Positions 18,029 to 28,763 of a stretch of 64,000 nucleotides of DNA are shown in pieces. A program made the position numbers and the translations under genes. Source of the stretch: an uncultured Bacteroidota bacterium (GTDB lineage Bacteria > Bacteroidota > Bacteroidia > Chitinophagales > Saprospiraceae); contig CALMSX010000117.1 in NCBI GenBank assembly GCA_937872515.1, positions 1-64,000 of the forward strand, written 5' to 3'. The stretch's first letter is position 1. Every line of letters begins with the position of its first letter. The notes under the pieces were generated by a model. The model had not been told where the DNA came from. It saw nothing but the letters and a program-made list of their open reading frames with translations, and ran no database searches.

Positions 18029-19252
18029 TTAGTTTCCCGGTTGTAAAGTACCGGCATTGGCAATTGGATTGCTGAAAGTGCCTGTACCTTTGATGATGCC
18101 GGTATTGTTGAGGCTTGAACCTGAAATGGTGCCATTGTTCCACAAAACACCAGAAACATTGTTGTTGATATTGCCGGTAATATTCAGGGTATTTTCCAGC
18201 CATCGCAGGTATTTGCCATTGGCAATATGGATTTGATTTAAGGTGCAGTTGAACCCATCTCCTTTAATGACTACTGAGTACGGACCTACCGTGATGGATG
18301 CCTCATTTACATTTTTAAGCAAGGTGATTTCTTCGCCGTTTGATGTCACAGCATCTATCGCATCTTGTAAGGATATATAGTCCATGCCATTGACGCGGGC
18401 TGCCAAGTCGGGTATGCTGGTGCCGTACAAAACGAAGGGCATGCCTTTCGGTAGCGGATTGCTGCCACCTGAGTTAAATTCAACAACGGCAATCCAGCTA
18501 CCATTGTACTGGTATTGATTGCCTGTAATGATATGGGTGGTGCCTAAGGTACGGGGTGGGGTAAAAGGACCAGAAGCAAGGGTTCCTCCTGCCATGTTTT
18601 CAATCCAATAGGTACCTGAAGGAAGTGCCAGGGCAGATGTCACCACCGATGATTTCATGATGGGTCGATTGGTAGTCGTAAAATTGGGTGGTTGAATCCG
18701 ATAGATGCCTGTAAAAGAAGTCTTGTTCAAACGATTGGTGGTCAAGTCGCCAAAGACAATATTGTTGGTACCCGGTAAAGCGCCATTAGAAATTTGCAGG
18801 CGTATATCATTGATGGTGGAACTGGTGGTGGAGCCCGTCTGGTAATGAAAAAGCTCAATAGAGTCGATCAGCCATAATTCTCCCGGTGGAACAGTAAATT
18901 CATCTGCTAAATAGATATTGGAAGATACGCTGGAAGTAAACCCATACGAGTTTCCGGTGATGGCGCTCACGTCAGCTCCTCCAAAACCGGCTCCCGGATA
19001 ATTAACCAATTCACTCTGGTCGTGCAATACAGGGCCCATCATCATCGACATCATGGGTTGTACCAGGGGCGATACATTTCCTTCGTGGGTCAATGCCCAT
19101 TTTTGTTTTTCCTGAAAAACAGGGAGGGTCCCGCCTTGATCTATGTAATCACCTGCAATGATATAGTTTTGTGCAGTCAACCATTGTACCAAAACAGTAA
19201 AAACGATTGTGAAAAGAAGGGGTATTTTTTTTGCGCTTACTGCCATTGCCAT
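18029..19252 (-). CDS. Exported protein of unknown function with C-terminal beta-helix-like region
   Basis: 407 residues. A Sec signal peptide (about 1-28, ending WLTAQ) is followed by an unusual MMSMMMGP stretch near residues 68-75. Residues of about 75-265 look like a jelly-roll 'choice-of-anchor' type domain (LADEFTVPPGELWLIDSIELF, PSGTYWIENMAGG in part). The tail from about 285 (YISLQDAIDAV, then NGEEITLLKNV) is a beta-solenoid with short NITGNINNN-type strands. The protein stops abruptly at AGTLQPGN without a T9SS tail. It is the last of four large exported proteins on this strand (18029-30074). I do not recognise a function. It may be truncated or anchored by another route. Confidence 0.65.
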   Translation of the reverse strand: MAMAVSAKKIPLLFTIVFTVLVQWLTAQNYIIAGDYIDQGGTLPVFQEKQKWALTHEGNVSPLVQPMMSMMMGPVLHDQSELVNYPGAGFGGADVSAITGNSYGFTSSVSSNIYLADEFTVPPGELWLIDSIELFHYQTGSTTSSTINDIRLQISNGALPGTNNIVFGDLTTNRLNKTSFTGIYRIQPPNFTTTNRPIMKSSVVTSALALPSGTYWIENMAGGTLASGPFTPPRTLGTTHIITGNQYQYNGSWIAVVEFNSGGSNPLPKGMPFVLYGTSIPDLAARVNGMDYISLQDAIDAVTSNGEEITLLKNVNEASITVGPYSVVIKGDGFNCTLNQIHIANGKYLRWLENTLNITGNINNNVSGVLWNNGTISGSSLNNTGIIKGTGTFSNPIANAGTLQPGN

Positions 19253-19376
19253 TCTGCTGATATTGCTGATTTAGTGTTGTTGTATCGTTGGTTTTTGGAA
19301 ATGGTAAAGATAAACAAATTAAAGTTTTTATTAATATTTATCTGCTGAAATACGCAGCATTTACAGGTATTTATTG

Positions 19377-21512
19377 CTATTCATTTTTAATTTGCGTAAC
19401 TCCGGTCACAACCACCGATCCCGGACCCATAAAGGTAGGTGAGGTAGCAGGTTGTACAACGCCAATATTTATGTGTTGTAAGGTCAGTGTTTTGTTCTGA
19501 ATTATGTTGAGAAAACAAGATTCCGTGCTGCCATCCAGGGTGATATTGGGCCTGTCTGTGAATATGCCCGCAATGGTAACATCCTTGCTGATGGTAAGGC
19601 TTTGGGTCAACCAACTGGAATTGACAGAAGGATAGTCATACGTAATGACACCCCCATCCTGGATGCATTCCAATACATTTCTTAAGGTGCCGGGACCTGC
19701 ATTGCCTGCATCTGTTACCACCGTACTTTCAACGATGACGGTATCGGTCTGTGTAGCCCCACAACCCGTAGAATAGGTTGCCGTTACGGTGTAAGATGCA
19801 GTAACATTTGGAAAAACCTCAATCGTCTGTCCGGTCTGTCCTGTGCTCCAGGTATAAGAGGCAGCGGTGACCATTGCCGTTAATGAAACAGCACTACCTC
19901 CACATACTCTGCCATCGTTGACTATGCCTGAATTTTCCGCTATTGAAATGGTAAAGCCCAAGTTATTGGGATCTTCGTCGTTGCAATCGTCGTCATTGGT
20001 AACATAGCCTTCCGGCTGGTTGCAAGCCGTTACTTTTTTTAAAGGGTTGCCAAGGCCATCTCCATCCGCATCTTCATAATAGGTGAGTAGATCTGATGAA
20101 TCAGCCGCTATACAGAAAGTAACCGTGGTTATGTCTTTCAGAATTTGTGGATAATCAGGATCCATGGCTATAAACTCAAAATCCATCGATCCGGTAAAAC
20201 TTGTGTCTATTACCATTACAGGCATGGTGTAGATTCCGGCTGCAAAAAGAGTATCCGGAATTACAGGAACAATGGGCGCAAATTCTATGGTATATGGCGA
20301 GGTCTCTGATCCCATAATCTGATAGGCTTCATACATAAAAATACTATCCAACGTCAGGTTTTTTTGCATAGCCTCACTGTAAAGAAGCAGACTTACCTTA
20401 CTACCCGAAACATTTCCACCTCCAATGCTCAGGTAAAAAAGGCCATTTTGTTCATTCCTTTTGGCCACTCCTCTTATTTCATTATCCATGTAGGCAACCA
20501 AAACATCGTTGGTATCTGAAAAGGAATACCTGGGTGTAAAAGTAGGCCTGGCAATCAAGGTCATGGTTGCCGAATAATTGGAATCAATGGTAGTTGCCGG
20601 GGGTGTTTCAGCAGGTAGGGAAGGACTGATGACAGGCCTGTAATCATACCGTATTTTGGGACCGTTGTACTTGTTTTCATAGCTGTGTAGTGGTACGGAT
20701 TGGAAGGTATCTCCCTGTACAATGCCCTGGTCAGGAATCAGCGGATTCCACTCCGGTGCCAGTGGAGGTACCTTGACCTGAAAGGTGATAACAACTTCGG
20801 CTGTCTGTTGATTTGAAGACCCATTAAACTGCCTGGCAGCAGACATAGTAGCCATTGGAGATAACTCTGTGGCGATGACGGTCAGCTGGCTGATGCCTGT
20901 AAATCCCGGCACACCCGCTACCTTCAAAGTGTCACCACTGAAGAGTGCAATGAGATTGGGTGATGGTGCCAAAGACCACTCAACCTCTTCATCATCCGGT
21001 TGGATCAAATAGTCTGTCATAAGGATGGGATCAAAGGCCAATCCCGCTATGGTTACCTGGTCTGGTACGGGCAAGAGACCAATAGGTGCATTGTTATCTG
21101 GAAAAATGGAAATGACATAAGGGTTGTCAACCTCTCCGGTAATTTGTTGGTTATGGAAGAGGAAAACTTGCTGCACTTCGTATACGTGATTGGTTTCCTG
21201 GTGATATACTTTGATGGTAAAGGTATCAATGGGCTGATGCGAATATAGGGTGACAAAGTGCCTTACGGTTCCGTTTCCCAGTGGGATCATTTGGCCCAGT
21301 CCGCGGATTTCAGATTGGTGGAAAAAGGCTATTTTATCCAATACATTGTTCGAAACAGTGGTTTCCAGTTTGACTGTAGCAATGACATTGGCTGTATAAG
21401 CATACGTATTGCCGGAAGGGGCAGTCCAGTTGGGTGACTGAGATCGTAGGGCTAAAGCAGTCAATACGAGGAACAACATCCATGACAACTTTTGATATCC
21501 CGGCCTTGGCAT
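19377..21512 (-). CDS. Exported multidomain protein with NE[IV]RG domains and Ca-binding repeat
   Basis: 711 residues. Signal peptide about 1-25. Two copies of a domain carrying an NExRG or SEIRG motif (about 26-135, with SEIRGLGQ; about 325-425, with NEIRGVAK) also occur in the 2372-residue neighbour. Between them is a cadherin-like Ig region (about 150-290). Residues near 490-530 hold a thrombospondin type-3-like calcium loop, YYEDADGDGLGNP and DDDCNDEDPNN. A PKD/Ig-like segment follows (ASYTWSTGQTGQTIEVFPN). The final 110 residues begin AGPGTLRNVLECIQDGGVITY and form a predicted beta-helix ending QIKNE. No T9SS tail is present. It is probably a cell-surface or released structural protein; no catalytic motif is seen. 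Confidence 0.7.
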   Translation of the reverse strand: MPRPGYQKLSWMLFLVLTALALRSQSPNWTAPSGNTYAYTANVIATVKLETTVSNNVLDKIAFFHQSEIRGLGQMIPLGNGTVRHFVTLYSHQPIDTFTIKVYHQETNHVYEVQQVFLFHNQQITGEVDNPYVISIFPDNNAPIGLLPVPDQVTIAGLAFDPILMTDYLIQPDDEEVEWSLAPSPNLIALFSGDTLKVAGVPGFTGISQLTVIATELSPMATMSAARQFNGSSNQQTAEVVITFQVKVPPLAPEWNPLIPDQGIVQGDTFQSVPLHSYENKYNGPKIRYDYRPVISPSLPAETPPATTIDSNYSATMTLIARPTFTPRYSFSDTNDVLVAYMDNEIRGVAKRNEQNGLFYLSIGGGNVSGSKVSLLLYSEAMQKNLTLDSIFMYEAYQIMGSETSPYTIEFAPIVPVIPDTLFAAGIYTMPVMVIDTSFTGSMDFEFIAMDPDYPQILKDITTVTFCIAADSSDLLTYYEDADGDGLGNPLKKVTACNQPEGYVTNDDDCNDEDPNNLGFTISIAENSGIVNDGRVCGGSAVSLTAMVTAASYTWSTGQTGQTIEVFPNVTASYTVTATYSTGCGATQTDTVIVESTVVTDAGNAGPGTLRNVLECIQDGGVITYDYPSVNSSWLTQSLTISKDVTIAGIFTDRPNITLDGSTESCFLNIIQNKTLTLQHINIGVVQPATSPTFMGPGSVVVTGVTQIKNE

Positions 21513-21539
21513 TTTTATTGTATTTAAAGTTGATAAAAA

Positions 21540-21590
21540 GCAATTAGCAAAGACAGCTTTCCAAAAAGGAGCTGTCTTTTACTAATTGCA
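21540..21590 (-). terminator. Hairpin terminator between two exported-protein genes
   Basis: gcaattagcaaagacagct (21540-21558) pairs, with one short interruption, with agctgtcttttactaattgc (21570-21589). On the minus strand the stem ends in a T-rich run (21534-21539). It follows the 2372-residue gene, whose stop is at 21601, and precedes the 711-residue gene. Confidence 0.75.
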
Positions 21591-21600
21591 ATTTTTGAGG

Positions 21601-24600
21601 TTATCTAAGGTACAGTACTTTTTGAGAAGCCACACCTGATTCTGATTCTAACAAAATCATGTAGGCGCCTCCACTTAATCCTTCTGTTGGCTTCCATTCC
21701 CAGGTATTTTTTCCGGCCTTGGCCTGGAAAGTTCTCTGGTCTACTTCGTTACCCAAGACATCCAGCATTCGCACTTTTATTTCCTGAGCCTTGTTGACGG
21801 TATGTCTGATGTGAAGTGTAGAAGAGAACGGGTTGGGATAAATGCCAAGTGCATGGTCATTTTCCACCTCAACAGAAGATGTCAAATCACTGAGGTGAAG
21901 CAACTGGGGCTCGTCTGCCTGTCCGATGATGCTATTGGCTTTAAAATTGAACTTTTCGACCAAAGGCAAAACCTGGGCAGTAGCTGAATCATAGTAACGC
22001 AGGTTCAACACCTCACCCTCAGTATTGGCATACATGGTTATGAAAACCATATGGGCATTGAGGATTGGGATATAAATCGCCTTGCCGCTGCCCCGTACTT
22101 CATTACCGGTAAATACGCCGACCTCATCTCCATCTTTTAATAAATTGATGTCGTCTTCACCTTTTACCACTATGGCAATGGCATTCATGGAATACTCGTA
22201 GTTGGCTGCATTGACCTGCCATTGAGTGGCAGCTGTAGCCTCAACCGTATTGTCTGATTCCAGGGCTTTGTGATCCTGGTTTGTAAATACACTTCTTGCT
22301 GATTGACCAATGGATGAGGTGATGTTTAAAGGATCAGGATACACCAAAGTGTCTAGCTGAGCCAGCTTGATCAAATAACCCTTGGGTGCTTCCATTGTTT
22401 TCAGGTTACCCACCCAACCCACTCCCGTGAGGTATTGGGCAAAGTGTAGCTGACTTTTGATGATGTCACCATTCTGAGGACTGAGACTCGACAGGGCATC
22501 GCCAATGCTTTGTCTTTGAGTAGGGAGGTAGCCTATCCAGTTCCATCCTGCCATCAAAGGTATTGACCTGGTTTCAGGGTCAATGTAATGACCCACCAGA
22601 GAAATGGAGTCTTCAACAGGGGCATGGTACTGATACATGGTAATCGGAGATAAGGTATTCAAACTTCCGATCCACATACTTGCGGAATTAGAATAAGCAC
22701 TGAAGGTAGTTTGATTTTTGATCAGGGCTCCCTGCGGTGAACTCAATGATGCCAGTCCCGCATTGGTTGTGTTGGGCGTAAGATCAAGGTTCATCGAAAT
22801 CCAGTTCCATCCTTCATTGAGGTAAATTTTTCGCAATAGAGTACCACTGGTATGCAATACCGTACAGTTGGTAATGGTACCTTCAATGTCGTCTGCGGCA
22901 AAATTGAAACTCTCCTGTGCATACGCATAAAGCTTACAGTCCGATGCATCCCATATCTGGAATTTGATCAACTCACCATTGGTAGCATTGCTATAAACCG
23001 TCATAAAGGCAATGTACTTATTAATGGATGGCTGGTATTCAATTTTTGCTATGCCCCTCAGTTCGTTGCCAACATAAGCCCCAACGATGTCATTTTCATC
23101 TGAAGAAAGTGTACCCTCAATGTTGAGCTGTAGGATAAAATTCATGGAGTAGCTGTAATTGTTGGAATTAAAGCCATCAAAGTTCATCACCCAATTTTCA
23201 GGTCTGCAAAGATTGGTGTTTCTGAGGTTGAGGTTTTCAGTACCTCCCATAAAGAATGGATTGATACCTGTCTCTGTTTTCAGGATGATGGTATCTTCGA
23301 TCATGCCCAGATCAAGGTCTTTGCCAACCGTAAAAAATACTTCCTGGATCTCGTTGGCCACAAGGGTGCCTCTGTCTGGATAAACATGTACCCATGCCGG
23401 TAAATTGACAAAGCTGTAAGGCACTGGATAACCTCCCCGGTTGTGAATCTTTGCTGATACCGTTTTAGATTCATCTGCATATTTCACGATCTCAATGCTA
23501 TCGGTGAGCCAGGCCAGTTCGTTGCGGTCAACGTAAAATTCCCAATCGGCTGCCAACATAACATTTCCGGTTAAATCCTGGATGTTATGCAGTTCTGCTC
23601 TCATGATCTTATTTTCAAAGAATTTGTTTTGAAAATTGGGATTGATTACAATTTTATTGCCAGCACATGAAATGGTTGCATCAATCAACTGGCCGGTCTC
23701 AGCATCATACAAACCTACATTGTTGGCATTCAGCAAATCTGCTTGTATTATTTTATTACAATTAATATCTTGATTGAAGGTAAATGATATTTCGTCCCCT
23801 AAGTGGAAAACACCATCTGAAGGTTGTGGTACACCAACCAGTTTTGGTGGTTCACGGTCAATTTTACCTTTTATTATATCTGAATAGCCAGGTTTGTCAG
23901 ATGCATCTCCTGAGCAAACTGCCCATGCGTGAATTTCATAGTTGCCATCAGCTATTTCATCCGTATCCCACATAAATTGAGTAAAGTCAGGTTGTAACAA
24001 CAAGGTATCAGGATCGTTAGGAATTGAATTGAAGCCCGACCATTTAGGATTATAAGCTTCATAAATTCCAGTTGGTGTTGGTAGGTTAATCCAAGCACCA
24101 TTACCATCGGTCCTGCGGTATTGTAAGCGGATCAGCTGAAAATCTGGGGAATTTAGATCATAACCAGTAACAGTAATTCTTCTTAAAGTTCCTGGTTGAA
24201 GTGGGTCATTATTAATAACTACCCAGTTTTGCTCAGGAACGTTGATATTCACTTCACTGCAAGGTCTAATAAAATCCACCCCAAGATCTATAGCAGAAAA
24301 GAACATAGAATCACTTTGTAAAGAAAGGGCGAAATCTCTTGCCAATTCACATTCAGAAACCAATGCTACTTTCAAACCCTCGTACTCATAAGCTATTGGG
24401 CCTCGTTCTACAGTAAGGGTGATAGGTATAGATGAATTGTAAGGAACAACATATTGTATTGTATTGTTGTTCAGAGGTTGCCCATTGACCTTTATAATGG
24501 CTCCATCCGGATTACTACCTGCAATGGCTGTAAAGCCATAGGTCCAGTCTTCATTGGTGGCACTTAGATTACCAAGGTTAAGTTTGAATACAGCCGGCTC

Positions 24601-27600
24601 ATTGGCGGGTACATTTACCGCTGTGAACTGAGAACCTTCTCCAATTTGAAGATTGGGAGCCTCTCTATTTGCAGTACCTGGTTCCCAAGGACATGAAGAC
24701 TGTCCTGCACGTATTCTAAATACAGGGGTTTTATAAACGGTGTCCATTGCTACATCAACTGTGAATGCATCTCCAGGATCATTGTCCTTAAGAGTGTATC
24801 CGGTGGTCAAACCCTTTTCGGTTCCATTTTCAGTTTTCCAGGTATTGCTTGATTTAACAATCGCATTTACTTTAAATTTCGCCCCGGCATTGTCTCCAGA
24901 AAAGCCAAAGGTGGTACCAATTTTTGAATCCGTATTTACACCATTTTGATCAAATTTGGTGTCTGTAGTGTCGGCTGTTTCTGAATAGGCATATTCAACA
25001 CCTGCATCAAATGAGAGATTTCGGACCAGTTTGGCTTTCTGTTTTAAGCTGTCGTTTCGGTTAATTATAGCTTCCCATCTGTCAATGGATTCAAGATAGT
25101 TGACTCTGTCAGCAGAATCAGTGTCCATGCTTTCCGATAATTCATTTAGATATCGTATTACATTATTTTTAATGTTAAATTCTGAATAAACAAAAGTAGT
25201 GGCAAAATTGCCTGGCTCGACTTCCACAATTTGTTTAACATCTACAGTACAGGTGTCAAATGAAACTTTATCAGCAAATCCAAAGACTAGATTGATGGCT
25301 TCACCAACATATAAGTCTCCACCTCTTTCACCCCCAACAATTAATTCACCGTCGTTGGTGGCAATTCTATTGTTAAAACTGACACAAGTCTGGAATGAGT
25401 TTGATGTAACTTTACTATAAGTTACTTCTGTTTCAATATTAATTTGAAAGTCAGGATCCACAGTGACAATTTTACCCAAACCAAATGGGGCTACCACAAA
25501 TTGGATAGTAGGTGCAATTTCTATGTCTACACTTCCACTCACACCCGCTTCTACTTCCATTGAAAGTTCTGTTGTTTTACAGACTTTTTCTGTTTTTTCA
25601 ATAAAAGAAGAACTGCCATCACCAGGTGGATCTCGCAGGATAACAGATGGCATAAACGGCATCATTGTGGTAAATGTCTGTAATTTGTTTACGGTACCTG
25701 TTACGATGGCCTGCTTCGTAAGACTTCCAATTCTACCCGCTGGCACAGAAGTAGCAATGATTTGTAGAGTTTTTAGATACGGAGGAGAAGGATTGGGATT
25801 TCCAACCCTAAACAAATATTGCAAGTTTCCTCCACTAAGGGTTGTGTCGATCCGTGTGTCAGAAAAACCATTAATTATTTGTAGATCTGCAGTATCTAAA
25901 TAACATATTCCATCGTCTAAAGGCGTTGAAATGTAGGTTTCCTTCACTTTTATTTCTAAGGTAATATTTTCAGATTTTTCCAAGACTATTTTTGCCGGTA
26001 AACAATTAGGCACGGTATCTAAGCCTGTAGCAATTTCAACTTCTGGTGGTGCAAAGTAGATAAAATCAACAATTGTATCTGATTTTGTCAAGTCAACTGT
26101 TGATCCCCCTTGCACTTGAAATGCATTTTTAATATCTGCATTTGAATGTTCAATAACTGCTACAGTCATTTTTTCAAGCGGAGGTAATTCCAAAAATTCA
26201 AAGTCACCTTCCTGATTATCAATGGTAATAGCCCTGACCAAACAACCATTTACTGCTCTTACTTCGACCACACATACGGTGCCTTGGTTTTGTGGATCTC
26301 CTGCTGGGGCTTTGATTACAGATTTTCTACATAGACCTCCTGCAACCTGCCCGCTTACTTTTCTCGTAGTGACATCATTAAAGATGATACCTGCTATTGG
26401 GCTACTTACATTGGTTACATCCCAAAATGCAGGTACAAAATTGTGGTCCTCAAATTTGGGTTCTAATCGGGCTGTCGCTCCGGGATCAAAATCAATAGAA
26501 AATTTACCCGTTGAATCTGTGTATATTTTAGGATTATACGATGTACCATTGACTAAAATTTCTACATTGGGAGCAAAACAATCTGTGTTTTTATATCTTA
26601 CATATCCAGATACCGCAACCGTTGATTGGTCGGTAAAATCTACCTGGTCTACAGAAGTTACACTTGGGTTTAAAGTCACCTGTCTGGTTCTCGGTGTAAA
26701 CACGTGGGGTTCTTCCTCTTGATTGGGTGAAAAAGACGACCATCCTGCATTGGTAAGACTACCAAACTCCATAAATAGAGGACCTACGTTGGATATCCTA
26801 TTACCTGCACCTTCATCCATGGGAAAATATACAAACAGATCTGCTTCCTGCATATCACGAGCATTGTTGTAGTGATTCGTAATTTGAGAAGGTGATAAAA
26901 TGGTATCATAAACCGCAAATTCATCTATCAATCCATTATAGTAGTCCCCCCCATCATGAGCACCTAAATTCCATAAGTGGTTTCCTTCACTAAGATTCCC
27001 TACCAAAGAGCCAAATGAATGGCTTCCGATGGCAACACCGTTTTTAAATAGGTGTAAAGTGCCGGATGCACTATCCAGTGTCATGGCCAGGTGTTGGTAT
27101 CCATTTCCAAGAAAGCCAAAAGAATGAGATGAACCGTTGAGTAATACTTTGAGTGTTTGATTGATACCCGACGGCTCTAGATAGATTCGGAGTTCATTAC
27201 CCGTAGATTTTTTACTCAAGATGGTCTGGGGTCCTGCTGCCCCCGAGGTGTTAACCCAAAGTTCAAGGGTTGATTTTTTAGGAATTGCAAAATTTGGAAT
27301 GCTTGCCAGGGAGTTGCTATTTCTTGTAAATTTTATAGCTTTATGAAGGTAAAAGGATTTCATTGGTTCGGCCAGAAAGGTAGTACCTGTGCCATAAGAT
27401 GCAGATTCAATTCTATAATAACCTTCTTCATTGGTTGTACCAGCTGTGCGAACCGGCGGTATGTCTGAATCAAAGGTTACACCGCAGAAAAACAATTTTA
27501 GTCGATTTTTGATATCATATGATTTTTCTCCCAGCTCCTCATCCATCTTCCAATAAAAATCGAGATTAGGTGTTTGAGAGGATGCAGTACCGTGCATAAT

Positions 27601-28719
27601 CTCTGGTATGTCTAATTCTGAAAATAAAGTGGAGTAAATTCTTAATTCGTCAATTTTTCCATTCCATCCACCTCCGTTTTCTGTATTTCCCAACTTAAAA
27701 AATACTTCATTGGATACTTCTTCTCCTACTGGTACGTTGTCGTTAAACGGAGCCAATCCAACCAAGGCGCCGTTGATGTAGAGTCTCATTATTTTAGTTA
27801 CCTCTTCGTAAGTAAGGGTTACATGGTTCCATTCATTTTTTAAACTGTCGACAAAATCAGCAGCCAAAAAAGGAGCAGCACTGGGTAAGGTGGCTAATTC
27901 AATGCCTTCATGTCCCGAACTGCTGTTTTTGGCCCTTACATACAACAGGATCTCACCAATGCTGATCACACCCGCATTGACATTGGCCGAATCGGTCTTG
28001 ATGTAAAAGGTCATGGTCCAATCCGCATGGTCAGGAATGAAAGAACTGTCGTTGTTGACAGAAGCGGTGGCCGCATCTGTCGCATCAAATTTGGCAGAAA
28101 AGCCCTGCATGGGCATTAGGGTAATTTGAGTATTGGGTACGGGATTTCCACTTAGGGTTTTTACCCAACCAGTGACCACCCCATTGGGCACCTGAAAGCC
28201 CAGGGCATAACTTTCATTGCCCTCGCCATAGGCATTCAATCCCCTGACTGAGTATTGATAAGCCACACCGGCAATAACATTGAAGTCGTTGTAATTTCTG
28301 ATATTGGGACCCACACTGGCCAAAAAGATATCATCTCGGTAGATGTTAAATCCTTCATTGGGTGATGGGCCCAAGGCGTCGATTTCCCAGGATAGCTGGA
28401 TGCGATCCAGCAGATCTCCCTGGGAGGCATTAACCTTTAAGGCAAAAGGAGGAAGCAGGTATCTTCCATAAAATCCAACAGTGGAGCTATAGGATGAATT
28501 GTCAACGTAACCTGTGAAAACCTGACCAACGGATAAGGCAGTAAGGTATTTTTGACTCTTAGATTTGGAAGTACTGCCGTAGTTAAAATAGGCAACTCCT
28601 TCATAGGAAGCAGAGTCCACTGCCACGGTAGGATTGCAATTGTTTTGTGCGTTGATAAAGGACAGGAAGCCCAGCATGATTATGAGGGCAATAAATGCAC
28701 AACTATATTTATTATTCAT
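21601..28719 (-). CDS. Giant T9SS-exported protein with two LamG domains
   Basis: 2372 residues. In order: signal peptide (1-24), a fibronectin-III-like segment (about 95-180), a LamG/concanavalin-like domain (about 205-375), a second LamG domain (about 465-640), several carboxypeptidase-regulatory-like beta domains (about 660-900), a long middle region of beta-sandwich character, and an SbsA-type Ig-like domain (about 1620-1735). Two copies of the NExRG domain follow (motifs NELRGIAK near 1887 and NEVRGSGK near 2208), and last a T9SS type A sorting tail (about 2290-2372, GIYPNPFSSTLHIRH). LamG domains bind glycans or proteins, so adhesion or matrix building is plausible. The protein stays at the surface or is released through T9SS. 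No enzyme motif is visible. The gene is intact over 7.1 kb. Confidence 0.85.
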   Translation of the reverse strand: MNNKYSCAFIALIIMLGFLSFINAQNNCNPTVAVDSASYEGVAYFNYGSTSKSKSQKYLTALSVGQVFTGYVDNSSYSSTVGFYGRYLLPPFALKVNASQGDLLDRIQLSWEIDALGPSPNEGFNIYRDDIFLASVGPNIRNYNDFNVIAGVAYQYSVRGLNAYGEGNESYALGFQVPNGVVTGWVKTLSGNPVPNTQITLMPMQGFSAKFDATDAATASVNNDSSFIPDHADWTMTFYIKTDSANVNAGVISIGEILLYVRAKNSSSGHEGIELATLPSAAPFLAADFVDSLKNEWNHVTLTYEEVTKIMRLYINGALVGLAPFNDNVPVGEEVSNEVFFKLGNTENGGGWNGKIDELRIYSTLFSELDIPEIMHGTASSQTPNLDFYWKMDEELGEKSYDIKNRLKLFFCGVTFDSDIPPVRTAGTTNEEGYYRIESASYGTGTTFLAEPMKSFYLHKAIKFTRNSNSLASIPNFAIPKKSTLELWVNTSGAAGPQTILSKKSTGNELRIYLEPSGINQTLKVLLNGSSHSFGFLGNGYQHLAMTLDSASGTLHLFKNGVAIGSHSFGSLVGNLSEGNHLWNLGAHDGGDYYNGLIDEFAVYDTILSPSQITNHYNNARDMQEADLFVYFPMDEGAGNRISNVGPLFMEFGSLTNAGWSSFSPNQEEEPHVFTPRTRQVTLNPSVTSVDQVDFTDQSTVAVSGYVRYKNTDCFAPNVEILVNGTSYNPKIYTDSTGKFSIDFDPGATARLEPKFEDHNFVPAFWDVTNVSSPIAGIIFNDVTTRKVSGQVAGGLCRKSVIKAPAGDPQNQGTVCVVEVRAVNGCLVRAITIDNQEGDFEFLELPPLEKMTVAVIEHSNADIKNAFQVQGGSTVDLTKSDTIVDFIYFAPPEVEIATGLDTVPNCLPAKIVLEKSENITLEIKVKETYISTPLDDGICYLDTADLQIINGFSDTRIDTTLSGGNLQYLFRVGNPNPSPPYLKTLQIIATSVPAGRIGSLTKQAIVTGTVNKLQTFTTMMPFMPSVILRDPPGDGSSSFIEKTEKVCKTTELSMEVEAGVSGSVDIEIAPTIQFVVAPFGLGKIVTVDPDFQINIETEVTYSKVTSNSFQTCVSFNNRIATNDGELIVGGERGGDLYVGEAINLVFGFADKVSFDTCTVDVKQIVEVEPGNFATTFVYSEFNIKNNVIRYLNELSESMDTDSADRVNYLESIDRWEAIINRNDSLKQKAKLVRNLSFDAGVEYAYSETADTTDTKFDQNGVNTDSKIGTTFGFSGDNAGAKFKVNAIVKSSNTWKTENGTEKGLTTGYTLKDNDPGDAFTVDVAMDTVYKTPVFRIRAGQSSCPWEPGTANREAPNLQIGEGSQFTAVNVPANEPAVFKLNLGNLSATNEDWTYGFTAIAGSNPDGAIIKVNGQPLNNNTIQYVVPYNSSIPITLTVERGPIAYEYEGLKVALVSECELARDFALSLQSDSMFFSAIDLGVDFIRPCSEVNINVPEQNWVVINNDPLQPGTLRRITVTGYDLNSPDFQLIRLQYRRTDGNGAWINLPTPTGIYEAYNPKWSGFNSIPNDPDTLLLQPDFTQFMWDTDEIADGNYEIHAWAVCSGDASDKPGYSDIIKGKIDREPPKLVGVPQPSDGVFHLGDEISFTFNQDINCNKIIQADLLNANNVGLYDAETGQLIDATISCAGNKIVINPNFQNKFFENKIMRAELHNIQDLTGNVMLAADWEFYVDRNELAWLTDSIEIVKYADESKTVSAKIHNRGGYPVPYSFVNLPAWVHVYPDRGTLVANEIQEVFFTVGKDLDLGMIEDTIILKTETGINPFFMGGTENLNLRNTNLCRPENWVMNFDGFNSNNYSYSMNFILQLNIEGTLSSDENDIVGAYVGNELRGIAKIEYQPSINKYIAFMTVYSNATNGELIKFQIWDASDCKLYAYAQESFNFAADDIEGTITNCTVLHTSGTLLRKIYLNEGWNWISMNLDLTPNTTNAGLASLSSPQGALIKNQTTFSAYSNSASMWIGSLNTLSPITMYQYHAPVEDSISLVGHYIDPETRSIPLMAGWNWIGYLPTQRQSIGDALSSLSPQNGDIIKSQLHFAQYLTGVGWVGNLKTMEAPKGYLIKLAQLDTLVYPDPLNITSSIGQSARSVFTNQDHKALESDNTVEATAATQWQVNAANYEYSMNAIAIVVKGEDDINLLKDGDEVGVFTGNEVRGSGKAIYIPILNAHMVFITMYANTEGEVLNLRYYDSATAQVLPLVEKFNFKANSIIGQADEPQLLHLSDLTSSVEVENDHALGIYPNPFSSTLHIRHTVNKAQEIKVRMLDVLGNEVDQRTFQAKAGKNTWEWKPTEGLSGGAYMILLESESGVASQKVLYLR

Positions 28720-28763
28720 GATAAATCAAGTAGAAAGTGAAAGAATAAATGAATGGTGCATTT

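Noticed and set aside
24700..26722. Several long plus-strand frames antisense to the giant LamG gene
   Set aside because: They are shadows of the codon pattern of the long minus-strand gene and show no domains.
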